Origin: Pseudomonadota bacterium
GTDB taxonomy: Bacteria; Myxococcota_A; Polyangia; Polyangiales; Polyangiaceae
Assembly: GCA_023432025.1 (NCBI GenBank)
Contig: JAEYVE010000264.1
Span: 1 to 23,142 of the forward strand
Length of the DNA: 23,142 nt
Direction: 5' to 3'
Shown piece by piece: positions 8,537 to 15,556 of the stretch. The stretch's first letter is position 1, and the number at the start of each line of letters is the position of its first letter. Both the position numbers and the translations under genes were made by a program. The notes beneath the pieces were generated by a model that searched no databases, was not told the origin of the DNA, and saw only the letters and a program-made list of their open reading frames with translations.

Positions 8537-9841
8537 TGTCGCCCGCTTCATTACGGCGTCGAAGTGCACGACGAAGCGGTCCGGAAATGGTCCGTCGTAC
8601 GCGATCGCCCCCTCCGCGCCCGGCGCGGGCCGAAGCCCTTCGAGGCGCAAAATCATGCCCACGAGCTCGGGCACCTGGACGTGATTGATGAGGTGTCCTT
8701 GGCAGCGATGCAGGCCGTACCCGAAGTGCAGGTAGTCCATACGCCGCCCCGGTCGATACGCCTTGGGGCGCGCAATGGCGTCCGTGTCGAACATGGCCGA
8801 ACAAATCATGGCGTACACCGTGGTGCCGCCAGGCACGGTGCGAGCCGCGCCTCGCGCGGCGCCAATCACCGTGTCCTTCTTGCAGTAGCGCACCAAGAGC
8901 GGCGCGAACGGATTGAAGCGCAACGCCTCCAGCACGTGCTCCCGCAGACCCTCGCGATCTCCGGCGACCGCGCGCTCGCGCGCCTTCGCGAGCGCCTCGG
9001 GGCGGCGCAAGAGCTCCTCCACCACCAAAATGGCCGCTTTGCTGGTCGTCTCGAGCGCGCCGATGATGAGCCCCGAAATGTTGCGGCACACCGCGTCGTC
9101 GTCGAGAAATTCGCGGTACGGCTCCACGCGCTGCAGGAAAATCATGCGACCGAGCACGTCCTCCGGCTCCGGGGCGTCCGGCGCGAGCTCGGCGCGGCGG
9201 CGCTCGATGAGCCCGAGAAGGTACGGTCGCATCTCTCCGAACGCCCGCACGCCTCCGTCGATGACGCGCTGGTCGTCACCCAAGTTCAAGAACAGCTCGT
9301 GGAACAGCGCGCGCAGCCAACCTTGCAGCACCGCGTCGCTCGGCCCAGGCACACCAAAGTACCGCTGAACCACGCGCAACGCGACCAAGCGCGTGAGGTC
9401 CTGCACCAAGTCGATGCGTCCCTGGGCCGCCGCTCGCTCGACGCACGCTTCACCCGCACTCGTCACCAAGGCGGCGATGGGCTCCAAGTCCTCACGGCGC
9501 ACGACCGCGTTCAACAGCGCCTTTTCTCGGTTGTGTTGCTCTCCTCGATCGAGGCTGAGGACGAAGGGGCCGTTCGAGCGCTCGGTGCGTGGCCCGTTGA
9601 TTTCCGCGATGGTGAAGTCGCGGTCGCGGGTGAGCACCTCGAGCACGTCGTCGTGCGCCACCACGACCGCGCGCTTGCCGAGCACCGCGACCGGAGCGAC
9701 TGCGCGCAAGACCGCGCACCCGAAGCGCAGCACGCTCGGCGAAGTGAGCCACCCGGTGACGCGCGCCACGGCGCGCTCCCAGAGCGAAAGACTGTGCGGC
9801 GGCGAAGCCAACGCAACGCTTGCGACGGACGTCGAAGACAA
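8534..9841 (-). CDS. Cytochrome P450
   Basis: Soluble bacterial P450 of 435 residues, a heme-thiolate monooxygenase or related enzyme. The heme-binding loop FGYGLHRCQG places the Cys ligand at 380. The K-helix ExxR is EALR (305-308). The I-helix reads GALETTSK (261-268), so the usual AGxDT motif appears as ALETT with Leu at the normally small Gly position. LDRGEQHNREK (97-107) is the C-helix region. No membrane anchor or fused reductase is present and no ferredoxin or ferredoxin reductase gene lies nearby, so redox partners must come from elsewhere, or the enzyme uses peroxide. Start: TTG at 9841 preceded by GAGGAGGG, a strong ribosome binding site. It heads a cassette with the unknown membrane protein and the DyP peroxidase. 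The substrate is unknown. Confidence 0.94.
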   Translation of the reverse strand: MSSTSVASVALASPPHSLSLWERAVARVTGWLTSPSVLRFGCAVLRAVAPVAVLGKRAVVVAHDDVLEVLTRDRDFTIAEINGPRTERSNGPFVLSLDRGEQHNREKALLNAVVRREDLEPIAALVTSAGEACVERAAAQGRIDLVQDLTRLVALRVVQRYFGVPGPSDAVLQGWLRALFHELFLNLGDDQRVIDGGVRAFGEMRPYLLGLIERRRAELAPDAPEPEDVLGRMIFLQRVEPYREFLDDDAVCRNISGLIIGALETTSKAAILVVEELLRRPEALAKARERAVAGDREGLREHVLEALRFNPFAPLLVRYCKKDTVIGAARGAARTVPGGTTVYAMICSAMFDTDAIARPKAYRPGRRMDYLHFGYGLHRCQGHLINHVQVPELVGMILRLEGLRPAPGAEGAIAYDGPFPDRFVVHFDAVMKRAT

Positions 9842-9916
9842 TGGCCCTCCTCAATCCCTTCTCCCCAAGGGAAGGCCCCACGGTAGACGAAGTTTCGCGC
9901 TCCGCGAAGCACGAAG

Positions 9917-9950
9917 GCGGATCGCGAGCCGCCGAGCGCTCACGATCCGC
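9917..9950. promoter_or_regulatory. Long inverted repeat upstream of the P450 cassette
   Basis: Arms GCGGATCG (9917-9924) and CGATCCGC (9943-9950) are perfectly complementary. After a one-base mismatch an inner stem GAGC/GCTC (9926-9929 and 9938-9941) continues the pairing. The element lies 76-109 bp upstream of the P450 start, so it could be an operator, a leader hairpin, or part of the terminator of the lipoprotein gene further upstream. Confidence 0.5.
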
Positions 9951-9995
9951 TCTCATCGACGTACCGTGAAGAGCCCGCGAGGCCACCAGGACCCA

Positions 9996-10035
9996 CCCCG
10001 CGCCAGCCGAACGCGGGGCCGGCCTCGGGGAGGCC
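9996..10035 (-). terminator. Paired GC-rich hairpins downstream of the unknown lipoprotein gene
   Basis: Two perfect stem-loops lie 65-105 bp past the lipoprotein stop. One is GGCCTC/GAGGCC with a 3-nt loop (10021-10035); the other is CCCCGCG/CGCGGGG with a 9-nt loop (9996-10018). No U-tract follows, which is common in high-GC genomes. Transcription termination or mRNA 3'-end protection is the likely role. Confidence 0.5.
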
Positions 10036-10041
10036 CTTCAC

Positions 10042-10070
10042 GGAAAAGCGCGGTGCTCCCGCACTACGCC
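10042..10070. repeat. Dispersed repeat, short copy
   Basis: Contains GGTGCTCCCGCACTACGCC, identical to the core of the 70-bp tandem repeat at the right edge. The preceding GAAAAGCGC also matches that unit if a 10-bp segment (around its GGCGCC) is deleted. It lies between the lipoprotein stop and its terminator hairpins. Confidence 0.75.
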
Positions 10071-10099
10071 CACCGAGAGTGCTCGAACGAGCGCCGCGT

Positions 10100-11443
10100 T
10101 CAGTCGCCTACCGCGGCTCGTTCGAGATCGGTCGCCTGAAGTCCAGCGCAGCCCGGCGCGGCGCCTCCGTCCGGAGTCACCACGGGCGTAGTGGAGCACT
10201 CATCCTCGGACAGCCCGACGATTGCGAAATCGCCGCTTCGTTTCACGGGATCCGCCGTGAGGTCGCTCTCCAACTTCAAACGAAAACCACCTTGCTCGTA
10301 GCCGCTCAGATCCGCGCCCGAGATGCCCGTGTTTTCCTCGAAGCTCTCGGGCGACGCTGCGGCGAAGCCGCGTTGGTAAAGCGTCGTGCGCACGGGCTCT
10401 CCGCTCGAAAGCTCGACCGCTGCCACGAGCGACCACGTGCCGTCGATGCGGTCGTCGGCCGTCACTGCATGCGCCAAGACGGGCAACTCCACGTACTCAC
10501 TGCCGGAGAAACCTTCGAACATGTAGCAGCCGCCCTCGGCGTTCGGCTCCAGCTCGAGCGTGAGCGTGGTTTCGCTGCCGTCCTCCCATTGGAACGGGAG
10601 CGGCTCCGAGTACACGAGCGCGTCCCACGCGTTCTTGCCGAGGCCTTCCGTCACGCCCAAGGGAACTCCTCGCATCGCGCTGCACTGCCCTTCCGGCCAA
10701 CGCGCGAACTCCGCCCCAGCCGCGTACGCGACCTGGCTATTGCCGCCCGTCACGGTCGCGGTGATGGAGCCTGCGAAGGCGCCCGGCACGAACGACGCCT
10801 CCACGGCAAACTGCTTGGCTACGGCGTCCGAAGGAGCGAGCACCTCGGTGCGGAAGCTCCCTGTGAGGTTTTCGGGAGCGAACCCGACGTGCAACGTTGC
10901 GAGGCTCCCGGTGGAGGCCGTCAACTTCGCGGGAAAGGTATCGTCGAAGGCGCCGTTGTCCGTCTTCAACTGCACCTCGACTTCGATGGTGAGCTGATCG
11001 CCGCACTGTGTGTAACCCAAGCCGGGACCCCCCTCCGCCCCAGAAGAGGACTGGATCTCGCGATCCAAGAAGGTGATGGCGCCGCCGTCGTAAGTGACCT
11101 GGAGCTCGAGCTCCGTGGAGCCCGCCTCCGGCGTCGTATCGAGCGAGACGGCTTCGCCGGACCCGCTCTTCCACTCCACCACCGCCGAGTGCGCGCCCTC
11201 GGCGAACGCCAAGACGTGCTCGGCCGAGTATCCGAGTGACGATACTTCGTCCAAGGCGAGCGAGCGCTCACTCTCGACCTTGCAACCACCGCCGTGCGAG
11301 GGGCCGCCCGAACCTTCCCCTCCACCGCTGCCCGGCGTGCCGTCTCCGACTTCCCCGCCCGTTTGGCCTGCGGCGCAGGCTGAAAGGAGCGCTAGCGCTC
11401 CCCAAAAGGGCACCAGAATCGAGCCGCGCGTGATGTTCTTCAT
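10100..11443 (-). CDS. Lipoprotein of unknown function
   Basis: Predicted lipoprotein of 447 residues. The start is the ATG at 11443, which gives a normal signal peptide (MKNITRGSILVPFWGALALL) with lipobox LSAC; GAGAGAGG lies just upstream. An in-frame extension to 11521 would bury the signal peptide and is rejected. A Gly/Ser/Glu-rich linker follows to about residue 53. The rest is rich in alternating Thr, Val and acidic residues, as in secreted beta-sheet proteins, with scattered Cys, including C..TPVVTPDGGAAPGC near the C-terminus that may form a disulphide. I recognise no family. It is divergent from the double-HTH/DUF4423 regulator, with a 257-bp spacer that probably holds both promoters, so control by that regulator is plausible. 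Confidence 0.8.
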   Translation of the reverse strand: MKNITRGSILVPFWGALALLSACAAGQTGGEVGDGTPGSGGGEGSGGPSHGGGCKVESERSLALDEVSSLGYSAEHVLAFAEGAHSAVVEWKSGSGEAVSLDTTPEAGSTELELQVTYDGGAITFLDREIQSSSGAEGGPGLGYTQCGDQLTIEVEVQLKTDNGAFDDTFPAKLTASTGSLATLHVGFAPENLTGSFRTEVLAPSDAVAKQFAVEASFVPGAFAGSITATVTGGNSQVAYAAGAEFARWPEGQCSAMRGVPLGVTEGLGKNAWDALVYSEPLPFQWEDGSETTLTLELEPNAEGGCYMFEGFSGSEYVELPVLAHAVTADDRIDGTWSLVAAVELSSGEPVRTTLYQRGFAAASPESFEENTGISGADLSGYEQGGFRLKLESDLTADPVKRSGDFAIVGLSEDECSTTPVVTPDGGAAPGCAGLQATDLERAAVGD

Positions 11444-11498
11444 GGCCTCTCTCGCATGTTCGGCGGTTTCGTGCTCGGTCACCAGCACCAAAATGCAC

Positions 11499-11504
11499 GT
11501 TATA
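11499..11504 (-). promoter_or_regulatory. Possible -10 element of the lipoprotein gene
   Basis: TATAAC on the minus strand lies 56 bp upstream of the lipoprotein ATG, in an unusually AT-rich patch for this window. A TTGCAC lies 21 bp further upstream, which is too far for an ideal -35 box. This is weak evidence read from sequence only. Confidence 0.3.
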
Positions 11505-11539
11505 TCGCCCAAAGTGCCCACCTATGTGCAATTCTCCTG

Positions 11540-11555
11540 GATACCCGGGGCTATC
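11540..11555. promoter_or_regulatory. Quasi-palindrome, candidate operator
   Basis: GATACCCGGGGCTATC is a 16-bp near-palindrome: GATA and TATC arms around a C/G-rich core with one mismatched pair. It lies in the divergent spacer between the unknown lipoprotein and the DUF4423 regulator, where an autoregulatory operator would be expected. Confidence 0.35.
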
Positions 11556-11574
11556 GGGGGGGCCGCCCGGCGGC

Positions 11575-11621
11575 GGAGTGCGGGAGCACCGTGCGGCGCC
11601 GAGCTCTGCTTCCCCCGAACA
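11575..11621. repeat. Dispersed repeat, diverged copy in opposite orientation
   Basis: On the plus strand this begins GGAGTGCGGGAGCACCG and continues through GCGGCGCCG to CCCCCGAACA. It aligns over about 48 bp, with roughly seven mismatches, to the minus strand of the region next to hflX. It has the inverted orientation relative to the copies at 10042 and 22941-23142. It lies entirely in the divergent intergenic spacer. Confidence 0.7.
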
Positions 11622-11700
11622 AATCGCACTTTTCGCTAAGCCTCGAAGACGTCCTTTGAGGCGCGCACGTCGCCCCTGCCTCTCCACCAGGTCCCACTTC

Positions 11701-12660
11701 ATGAACTACGAACGCCTCGCCTCGGAGCTCGTGCGCGTCTTGCGCGGACGCCGCAGTCAAGCAGCGCTCAGTCGCCGCTTGGGCTACTCGAGCAACGTCG
11801 TCTTCAGCTGGGAGTCGGGAGAAGGCTTCCCCACTGCGGCGAAGTTCTTTCGCCTCGCGACGGCGCTCGGTCATGCGCCGCTCGATGCCGTGCGCAGGTT
11901 TGCGCGACGCCCGGACGACTGGCTCGCCGGAGCGGACCTCACGGACAAGCGCGGCGTGCGTGAGCTCCTCGTGGCGCTCGCCGGCAAGCGAGCGCTCGGC
12001 GAGCTCGGCCGCGCGGTGGGACGAGATCGCTTCGCCGTGTCGCGTTGGCTGTCCGGGAAAACGGAGCCACGTTTGCCGGATTTTTTGCGCTTCGTGGAGG
12101 CGGCAACGCTCGGCTTGCTCGACTTTCTGTCCGTGTGGGTCGATCCGAGCACGCTCGGAGAGGTCGCACACGCGTGGCGGTCATTGAAAGCGGCGCGGAG
12201 CTCGGCGTACGAGCTCCCCTGGTCACACGCGGTACTGCGCATGACGGAGCTATCGCAGTACCGCGCGCTCGAGCGGCACGAGCCGGGCTTTTTCGCGTCG
12301 CGTCTCGGCATCAGCACCCACGACGAGCAACGTTGTCTCGATCTCTTGGTCGAAAGCGGAAACCTGCGTCGCGTCGGCGAGCGCTACGAACCCACCGAGC
12401 AGATGACGGTCGACACGCGCGCGGATCCGAAAGCCACGCGTCACCTGGCGGGGTTTTGGATGCAGCTCGGCGCCGAGCGCGTCCGTGCGCACGCGCCGGG
12501 GAACTTTGCCTTCAACGTGTTCGGCGTGAGCCGCGCCGATTTGGAGCGGCTCCGTCAGCTGCAGCGCGACTACTTCGCGGAAATGCGCGCCATCATCGCC
12601 CGCTCCGAGCCCACGGAGCACGTGGCCGTCGCCACCTTCCAGCTGTACTCGCTCGGCTAG
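11701..12660 (+). CDS. TIGR02147/DUF4423-type regulator with two HTH domains
   Basis: Predicted DNA-binding regulator of 319 residues. An XRE-like helix-turn-helix occupies about 5-58 (QAALSRRLGYSSNVVFSWES). A second, similar helix-turn-helix follows at about 84-136 (LGELGRAVGRDRFAVSRWLS), so the N-terminus looks duplicated. A winged-helix-like stretch (LDLLVESGNLRRVGERYEPT, 213-232) leads into a C-terminal DUF4423-like region (to 319) with HLAGFWMQLGAERV and FNVFGVSRADLERL. Proteins of this type are common in Fibrobacter, Bdellovibrio and myxobacteria and often neighbour secreted proteins; their ligands are unknown. The ATG at 11701 begins the HTH; the frame stays open upstream to 11524 but that part runs through a dispersed repeat. 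No clear ribosome binding site is visible. Confidence 0.85.
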   Translation: MNYERLASELVRVLRGRRSQAALSRRLGYSSNVVFSWESGEGFPTAAKFFRLATALGHAPLDAVRRFARRPDDWLAGADLTDKRGVRELLVALAGKRALGELGRAVGRDRFAVSRWLSGKTEPRLPDFLRFVEAATLGLLDFLSVWVDPSTLGEVAHAWRSLKAARSSAYELPWSHAVLRMTELSQYRALERHEPGFFASRLGISTHDEQRCLDLLVESGNLRRVGERYEPTEQMTVDTRADPKATRHLAGFWMQLGAERVRAHAPGNFAFNVFGVSRADLERLRQLQRDYFAEMRAIIARSEPTEHVAVATFQLYSLG

Positions 12661-12675
12661 CCGGCGCCTTCCCGA

Positions 12676-12702
12676 CTAGCGGCGAGCGAGGCCGCGCTCT
12701 AG
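12676..12702. other. Inverted repeat between the regulator gene and coaE
   Basis: CTAG-CGGC at 12676-12683 and GCCG...CTCTAG up to 12702 form an imperfect stem (GCGGC/GCCGC around GAGCGAG). It follows the regulator stop by about 16 bp and overlaps the TAGCCT box in front of coaE, so it could end the upstream transcript or affect the coaE promoter. Confidence 0.3.
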
Positions 12703-12712
12703 CCTGAGCCTC

Positions 12713-13324
12713 GTGCACGTTTTCGCGCTCACCGGCGGCATTGGCTCGGGCAAGAGCACGGTCGCCGCGCATTTTCGCTCGCTCGGCCTGCCCGTGGTGG
12801 ACGCGGATCGATTGGCGCGCGACGTCGTCGAGCCGGGCACGGAGGGCCTCGCCGAAGTCGTGGCCGCGTTCGGGGCCGAAGTGGTGGGCGCCGACGGACG
12901 GCTCGATCGCGCGCGGCTGGCGTCGCTCGTTTTTTCCGACGTCGAGGCGCGGCTCCGACTGGAGTCCATCTTGCACCCGCGCGTGCGCGACGCCGCGCGC
13001 GGCGCTTTCGCTCGCTTGGCGGAGAGCGGCGCGCGGCTGGCTTGCTACGAGGTGCCGCTCTTGTTCGAGACCGGGCAAGAGGAGCATTACCGCCCCGTCG
13101 TGCTCGTTTCTGCGGCGCCGGAGACGCAAGTCGAACGCGCCGTGGCGCGCGACAAGAGCCACGAGGCGGCCATTCGCGCGCGCATCGCCGCGCAGCACCC
13201 ACCGGAGGACAAGCTCCGCCGCGCGGACTACGTCATCCACAACGACGGCTCCCGCGAGGCGACCCTGGCCCAAGCCGAGCGCGTGCTCGACGAAATTCGT
13301 CGGCTCTGGGAAAAGCCACGCTAG
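12713..13324 (+). CDS. coaE: Dephospho-CoA kinase
   Basis: Catalyses the last step of coenzyme A synthesis, ATP-dependent phosphorylation of the 3'-hydroxyl of dephospho-CoA, in the cytoplasm. The protein has 203 residues, normal for CoaE. The P-loop is GGIGSGKST (8-16), VVDADRLARDVV (28-39) carries the conserved Asp residues, SILHPRVR (85-92) and YEVPLLFET (112-120) are family signatures, and AQHPPEDKLRRADYVIHNDG (160-179) is the C-terminal lid and nucleotide region. The start is GTG at 12713; there is no clear Shine-Dalgarno sequence but TAGCCT lies 13 nt upstream. The gene is followed 10 bp later by the ykgJ-like start, and the two are probably co-transcribed. Confidence 0.96.
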   Translation: MHVFALTGGIGSGKSTVAAHFRSLGLPVVDADRLARDVVEPGTEGLAEVVAAFGAEVVGADGRLDRARLASLVFSDVEARLRLESILHPRVRDAARGAFARLAESGARLACYEVPLLFETGQEEHYRPVVLVSAAPETQVERAVARDKSHEAAIRARIAAQHPPEDKLRRADYVIHNDGSREATLAQAERVLDEIRRLWEKPR

Positions 13325-13334
13325 CCTCTGCCGC

Positions 13335-13994
13335 GTGACCGCCGCGCCCGCTGCCGCCCGTTTCTCGTGCAACCACTGCGGGAGATGCTGCCGCGAGCAT
13401 CGCGTGCCGGTGACGCACGCGGACGTCATGCGACTCGGGCCTCACCTCGAGGGCGCGCTGACGTGGCTCGAGTGGCTCTCCCCCGACGCCCTGGATCTCG
13501 GCGACGAAACCGAAACCTGGGTCGAGCTCCGAGAAGGGCCGCGCCTGCTCGTGTTGACGCACCAGAGAGACGCCCAGCACCGCATGGGCTGCGCGCTCCT
13601 GGGCGAGGACGATCGATGCCGCGTGTATTCGGCGCGGCCCGTTTGCTGCCGCGCCTACCCCTTCGAGGTGGCGCGGCCGCAGGGCGCGGGCGGGCGCTTG
13701 CGCCTAGCGCTGCATCACGACACGTTGTGCGCACCGGAAACCGGCATGAGCGCGCTCATCGCGAGCCCCGAAGGCGCGGACGCCGAGCAGCAAACGAACG
13801 AAACGAGCGTCGTTCACGACGCAGCCCAGCGGGAGCTCGAGGCGTACGTGGCGCACGTGGCCGCCTGGAATCGACGGCAAAGGCGCCGTCGCCTCGCCGG
13901 GCGGCTCCCGGAAACGGGCGACGTGTTCGTGCAGAGCTTACTCGCCCGAGGAAGCGCCACTCACGCGGCGGAGCCCTCGAGCCACGCGGGATAG
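13335..13994 (+). CDS. YkgJ-family cysteine cluster protein
   Basis: Small metal-binding protein of 219 residues in the CxxCxxCC (UPF0153/YkgJ) family. The N-terminal cluster is CNHCGRCC (12-19). Further conserved Cys are at 86 (MGCALL), 95 (DRCRVY) and 104-105 (RPVCCRAYPFE). The family is thought to bind zinc or iron, but its role is not established. The start is GTG at 13335, chosen because it lies just before the first Cys motif; the frame is open further upstream across coaE, but that is antisense-style noise. A TAGCCT box, which includes the coaE stop codon, precedes the start by 13 nt. The Ala/Arg-rich C-terminal third is probably variable. The 3' end overlaps the convergent CYTH-like gene by 34 bp. 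Confidence 0.88.
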   Translation: MTAAPAAARFSCNHCGRCCREHRVPVTHADVMRLGPHLEGALTWLEWLSPDALDLGDETETWVELREGPRLLVLTHQRDAQHRMGCALLGEDDRCRVYSARPVCCRAYPFEVARPQGAGGRLRLALHHDTLCAPETGMSALIASPEGADAEQQTNETSVVHDAAQRELEAYVAHVAAWNRRQRRRRLAGRLPETGDVFVQSLLARGSATHAAEPSSHAG

Positions 13995-14584
13995 CTCTGC
14001 GAGAGCTCTGGGCCGAGCTCGACGGTGAGCCCCGCCTCGGACGCCGCGCGATACGCAGCCTGGATCACCTCGGACAGCTGTGCGCCCTCTCCGAATGCCT
14101 CGAGCGCCAGCGTCCAGTCGACGCGTGGCTCTCCCGCCTGACTCTGCCAACGGAGCTCGGTGAGCTCCAGGCCGCAGCCGACGGGGAGCCGCTCCTTTCC
14201 GGCAACCTCACGCACCGCGCCGCCCTCGAACGCGTAGCGGCACAGCCAGCGCTTTTTCTCGAGGGCGCGCCAAGCTCCTTGCGCCCGCAGCTTCGGGTCC
14301 TCGGCGGAGAGTGACAGCTTTCTCCAGCGCTCCGCGTGACCGACCACGCCGCGCCCGACCGAAAGCGGGCCGAGCTCTTCGAGACGGTACTTCGTTTCGA
14401 GCTTGACCGGATCGCCGTCGATTCTGCGCGCCTTGAAGCCCACATCGCCGCGCCCCGTCAGAAGGTACTCGTCCGTACGACGCGGCTCCGGAGACACTCG
14501 GGCAAACCACGCGCGAGCGGCGGCAAGCCCGGGCGCGTCCTCAGCGAGAAACCAACGCACCTCGACGCTGTCCAGAATGTCCAC
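13961..14584 (-). CDS. CYTH-like domain protein of unknown function
   Basis: Hypothetical protein of 207 residues. Alternating charged strands such as VEVRWFL (7-13), RTDEYLLTGRGDVGFKARR and VKLETKYRL, followed by LELTELRWQ and VDWTLALEAFG, resemble the beta-tunnel pattern of CYTH/triphosphate-tunnel proteins, but the usual ExExK start is not clearly present, so the fold call is tentative. It is downstream of folD on the same strand: the folD stop is 10 bp before this GTG start, suggesting one transcript. AAAGAA upstream is a weak ribosome binding site. The C-terminus overlaps the convergent YkgJ-family gene by 34 bp. Confidence 0.75.
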   Translation of the reverse strand: MDILDSVEVRWFLAEDAPGLAAARAWFARVSPEPRRTDEYLLTGRGDVGFKARRIDGDPVKLETKYRLEELGPLSVGRGVVGHAERWRKLSLSAEDPKLRAQGAWRALEKKRWLCRYAFEGGAVREVAGKERLPVGCGLELTELRWQSQAGEPRVDWTLALEAFGEGAQLSEVIQAAYRAASEAGLTVELGPELSQSYPAWLEGSAA

Positions 14585-14594
14585 GGCGGTTCTT

Positions 14595-15449
14595 TCAGCG
14601 CGAAAGGCGCGCCTTTGCGGCCTCGAGCGTGTTGTCGAGCAGCATGGCGATGGTCATGGGCCCCACGCCGCCCGGAACGGGCGTGATGGCGCCGGCGACG
14701 GGGAATACGGCGTCGAAGTCGACGTCTCCGCAGAGCTTGCCGTTTTCGTCGCGGTTCATACCCACGTCGATGACGGTGGCGCCCGGCTGGATCCAGTCTT
14801 TGCCAACGAGCTTGGCGCGGCCAACCGCGGCGATGACGATATCCGCCTCCCGACAACGCGCCGCGAGATCCGCGGTGCGCGAGTGCGCGAGCGTGACGGT
14901 ACAGTTTTCTGCGAGGAGCAACCCAGCGATGGGTTTGCCGACCAAATTGCTGCGGCCGATCACGATGGCGCGTTTGCCGGCGAGGGGAACTCCGGTTTCC
15001 TTGAGGAGGCGGACGCAGCCGCGGGGCGTGCACGGCTGAAGGCCGCGCATGCCCGACCAAAGCTTGCCAACGTTGACCGCGTGGAGGCCATCGACGTCCT
15101 TTTCGGGAGAAATGGTCTCCAGAATTCGAGCCTGGCTCACCTGACTCGGCACGGGGAACTGCACCAAAATGCCGTCGACGTCCGGCGCTTCGTTCAGCTC
15201 GCGCACCTTGTCCAAGAGCTCGGCCTCGCTCACCGAAGCCGGCATGCGATGCACCTGCCCGGCGAACCCTGCCTTTTCGGCGGCGAGCTCCTTGTTCCGC
15301 ACGTACACGGCGGACGCGGGATCGTCGCCCGCCAAAATGACGTGCAGGCCGGGCGCTCTCCCGTACTTCTCACGGAAGACGCGGACGCCCTCCGCTACCT
15401 CGGCCTTCACTTTTTCCGAGACTGCTTTGCCGTCGATGCGCTGTGCCAC
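14595..15449 (-). CDS. folD: Methylenetetrahydrofolate dehydrogenase / methenyl-THF cyclohydrolase
   Basis: Bifunctional cytoplasmic enzyme of one-carbon metabolism that interconverts 5,10-methylene-, 5,10-methenyl- and 10-formyl-tetrahydrofolate. It has 284 residues, the usual length. VILAGDDPASAVYVRNKE (37-54) holds the active-site Tyr 49 and Lys 53, DVDGILVQFPVP (90-101) and KDVDGLHAVNVG (117-128) follow, PCTPRGCVRLL (139-149) is a family signature, and GRSNLVGKP (165-173) is the dinucleotide-binding loop. ITPVPGGVGPMTIAMLL (255-271) closes the protein. The start is GTG at 15449; no Shine-Dalgarno is seen, but TAGGTC lies 12 nt upstream. A CYTH-like gene follows closely and is probably co-transcribed. 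Confidence 0.96.
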   Translation of the reverse strand: MAQRIDGKAVSEKVKAEVAEGVRVFREKYGRAPGLHVILAGDDPASAVYVRNKELAAEKAGFAGQVHRMPASVSEAELLDKVRELNEAPDVDGILVQFPVPSQVSQARILETISPEKDVDGLHAVNVGKLWSGMRGLQPCTPRGCVRLLKETGVPLAGKRAIVIGRSNLVGKPIAGLLLAENCTVTLAHSRTADLAARCREADIVIAAVGRAKLVGKDWIQPGATVIDVGMNRDENGKLCGDVDFDAVFPVAGAITPVPGGVGPMTIAMLLDNTLEAAKARLSR

Positions 15450-15490
15450 GCGCCCGACCTAGCAAAGGGCCGTCGCGCCCGCCACAGTGA

Positions 15491-15506
15491 GCGCCCGGAG
15501 GGGCGC
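15491..15506. other. Hairpin upstream of folD
   Basis: GCGCCC-GGAG-GGGCGC is a perfect 6-bp stem with a 4-nt loop in the 107-bp gap between hisA and folD, about 40-60 bp upstream of the folD start. It could belong to the hisA terminator or be a folD leader or promoter element. Confidence 0.35.
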
Positions 15507-15532
15507 CGCTAGCCTCCCGGTCCTTCCGCGCG

Positions 15533-15556
15533 CGTCCGCGGACGCTCCGGCGGAGC
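15533..15556 (-). terminator. Hairpins directly after hisA
   Basis: Immediately past the hisA stop lies GCTCC-GGC-GGAGC (15544-15556), followed by the perfect 12-bp palindrome CGTCCGCGGACG (15533-15544). They share one base, so they may be alternative structures. No U-tract follows. A role in ending the hisA transcript is inferred from position. Confidence 0.45.

Noticed and set aside
5557..9886. Plus-strand open frames opposite the P450, unknown protein and DyP genes (5557-7089, 7213-8445, 8255-9886)
   Set aside because: All lie opposite genes with intact motifs, have Arg/Ala-rich composition and no recognisable domain.
10079..11239. Plus-strand frame opposite the unknown lipoprotein
   Set aside because: The minus-strand frame has a signal peptide, lipobox and plausible start; the plus-strand frame has none.
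11444..11521. Longer start for the unknown lipoprotein
   Set aside because: It would put 26 residues in front of a well-formed lipoprotein signal peptide.
11524..11700. N-terminal extension of the DUF4423 regulator
   Set aside because: It runs through a dispersed repeat and reads as low-complexity sequence; the HTH domain begins right at the ATG at 11701.
13367..14314. Plus-strand frame across the ykgJ-like and CYTH-like genes
   Set aside because: It overlaps two supported genes in other frames and shows no motif.
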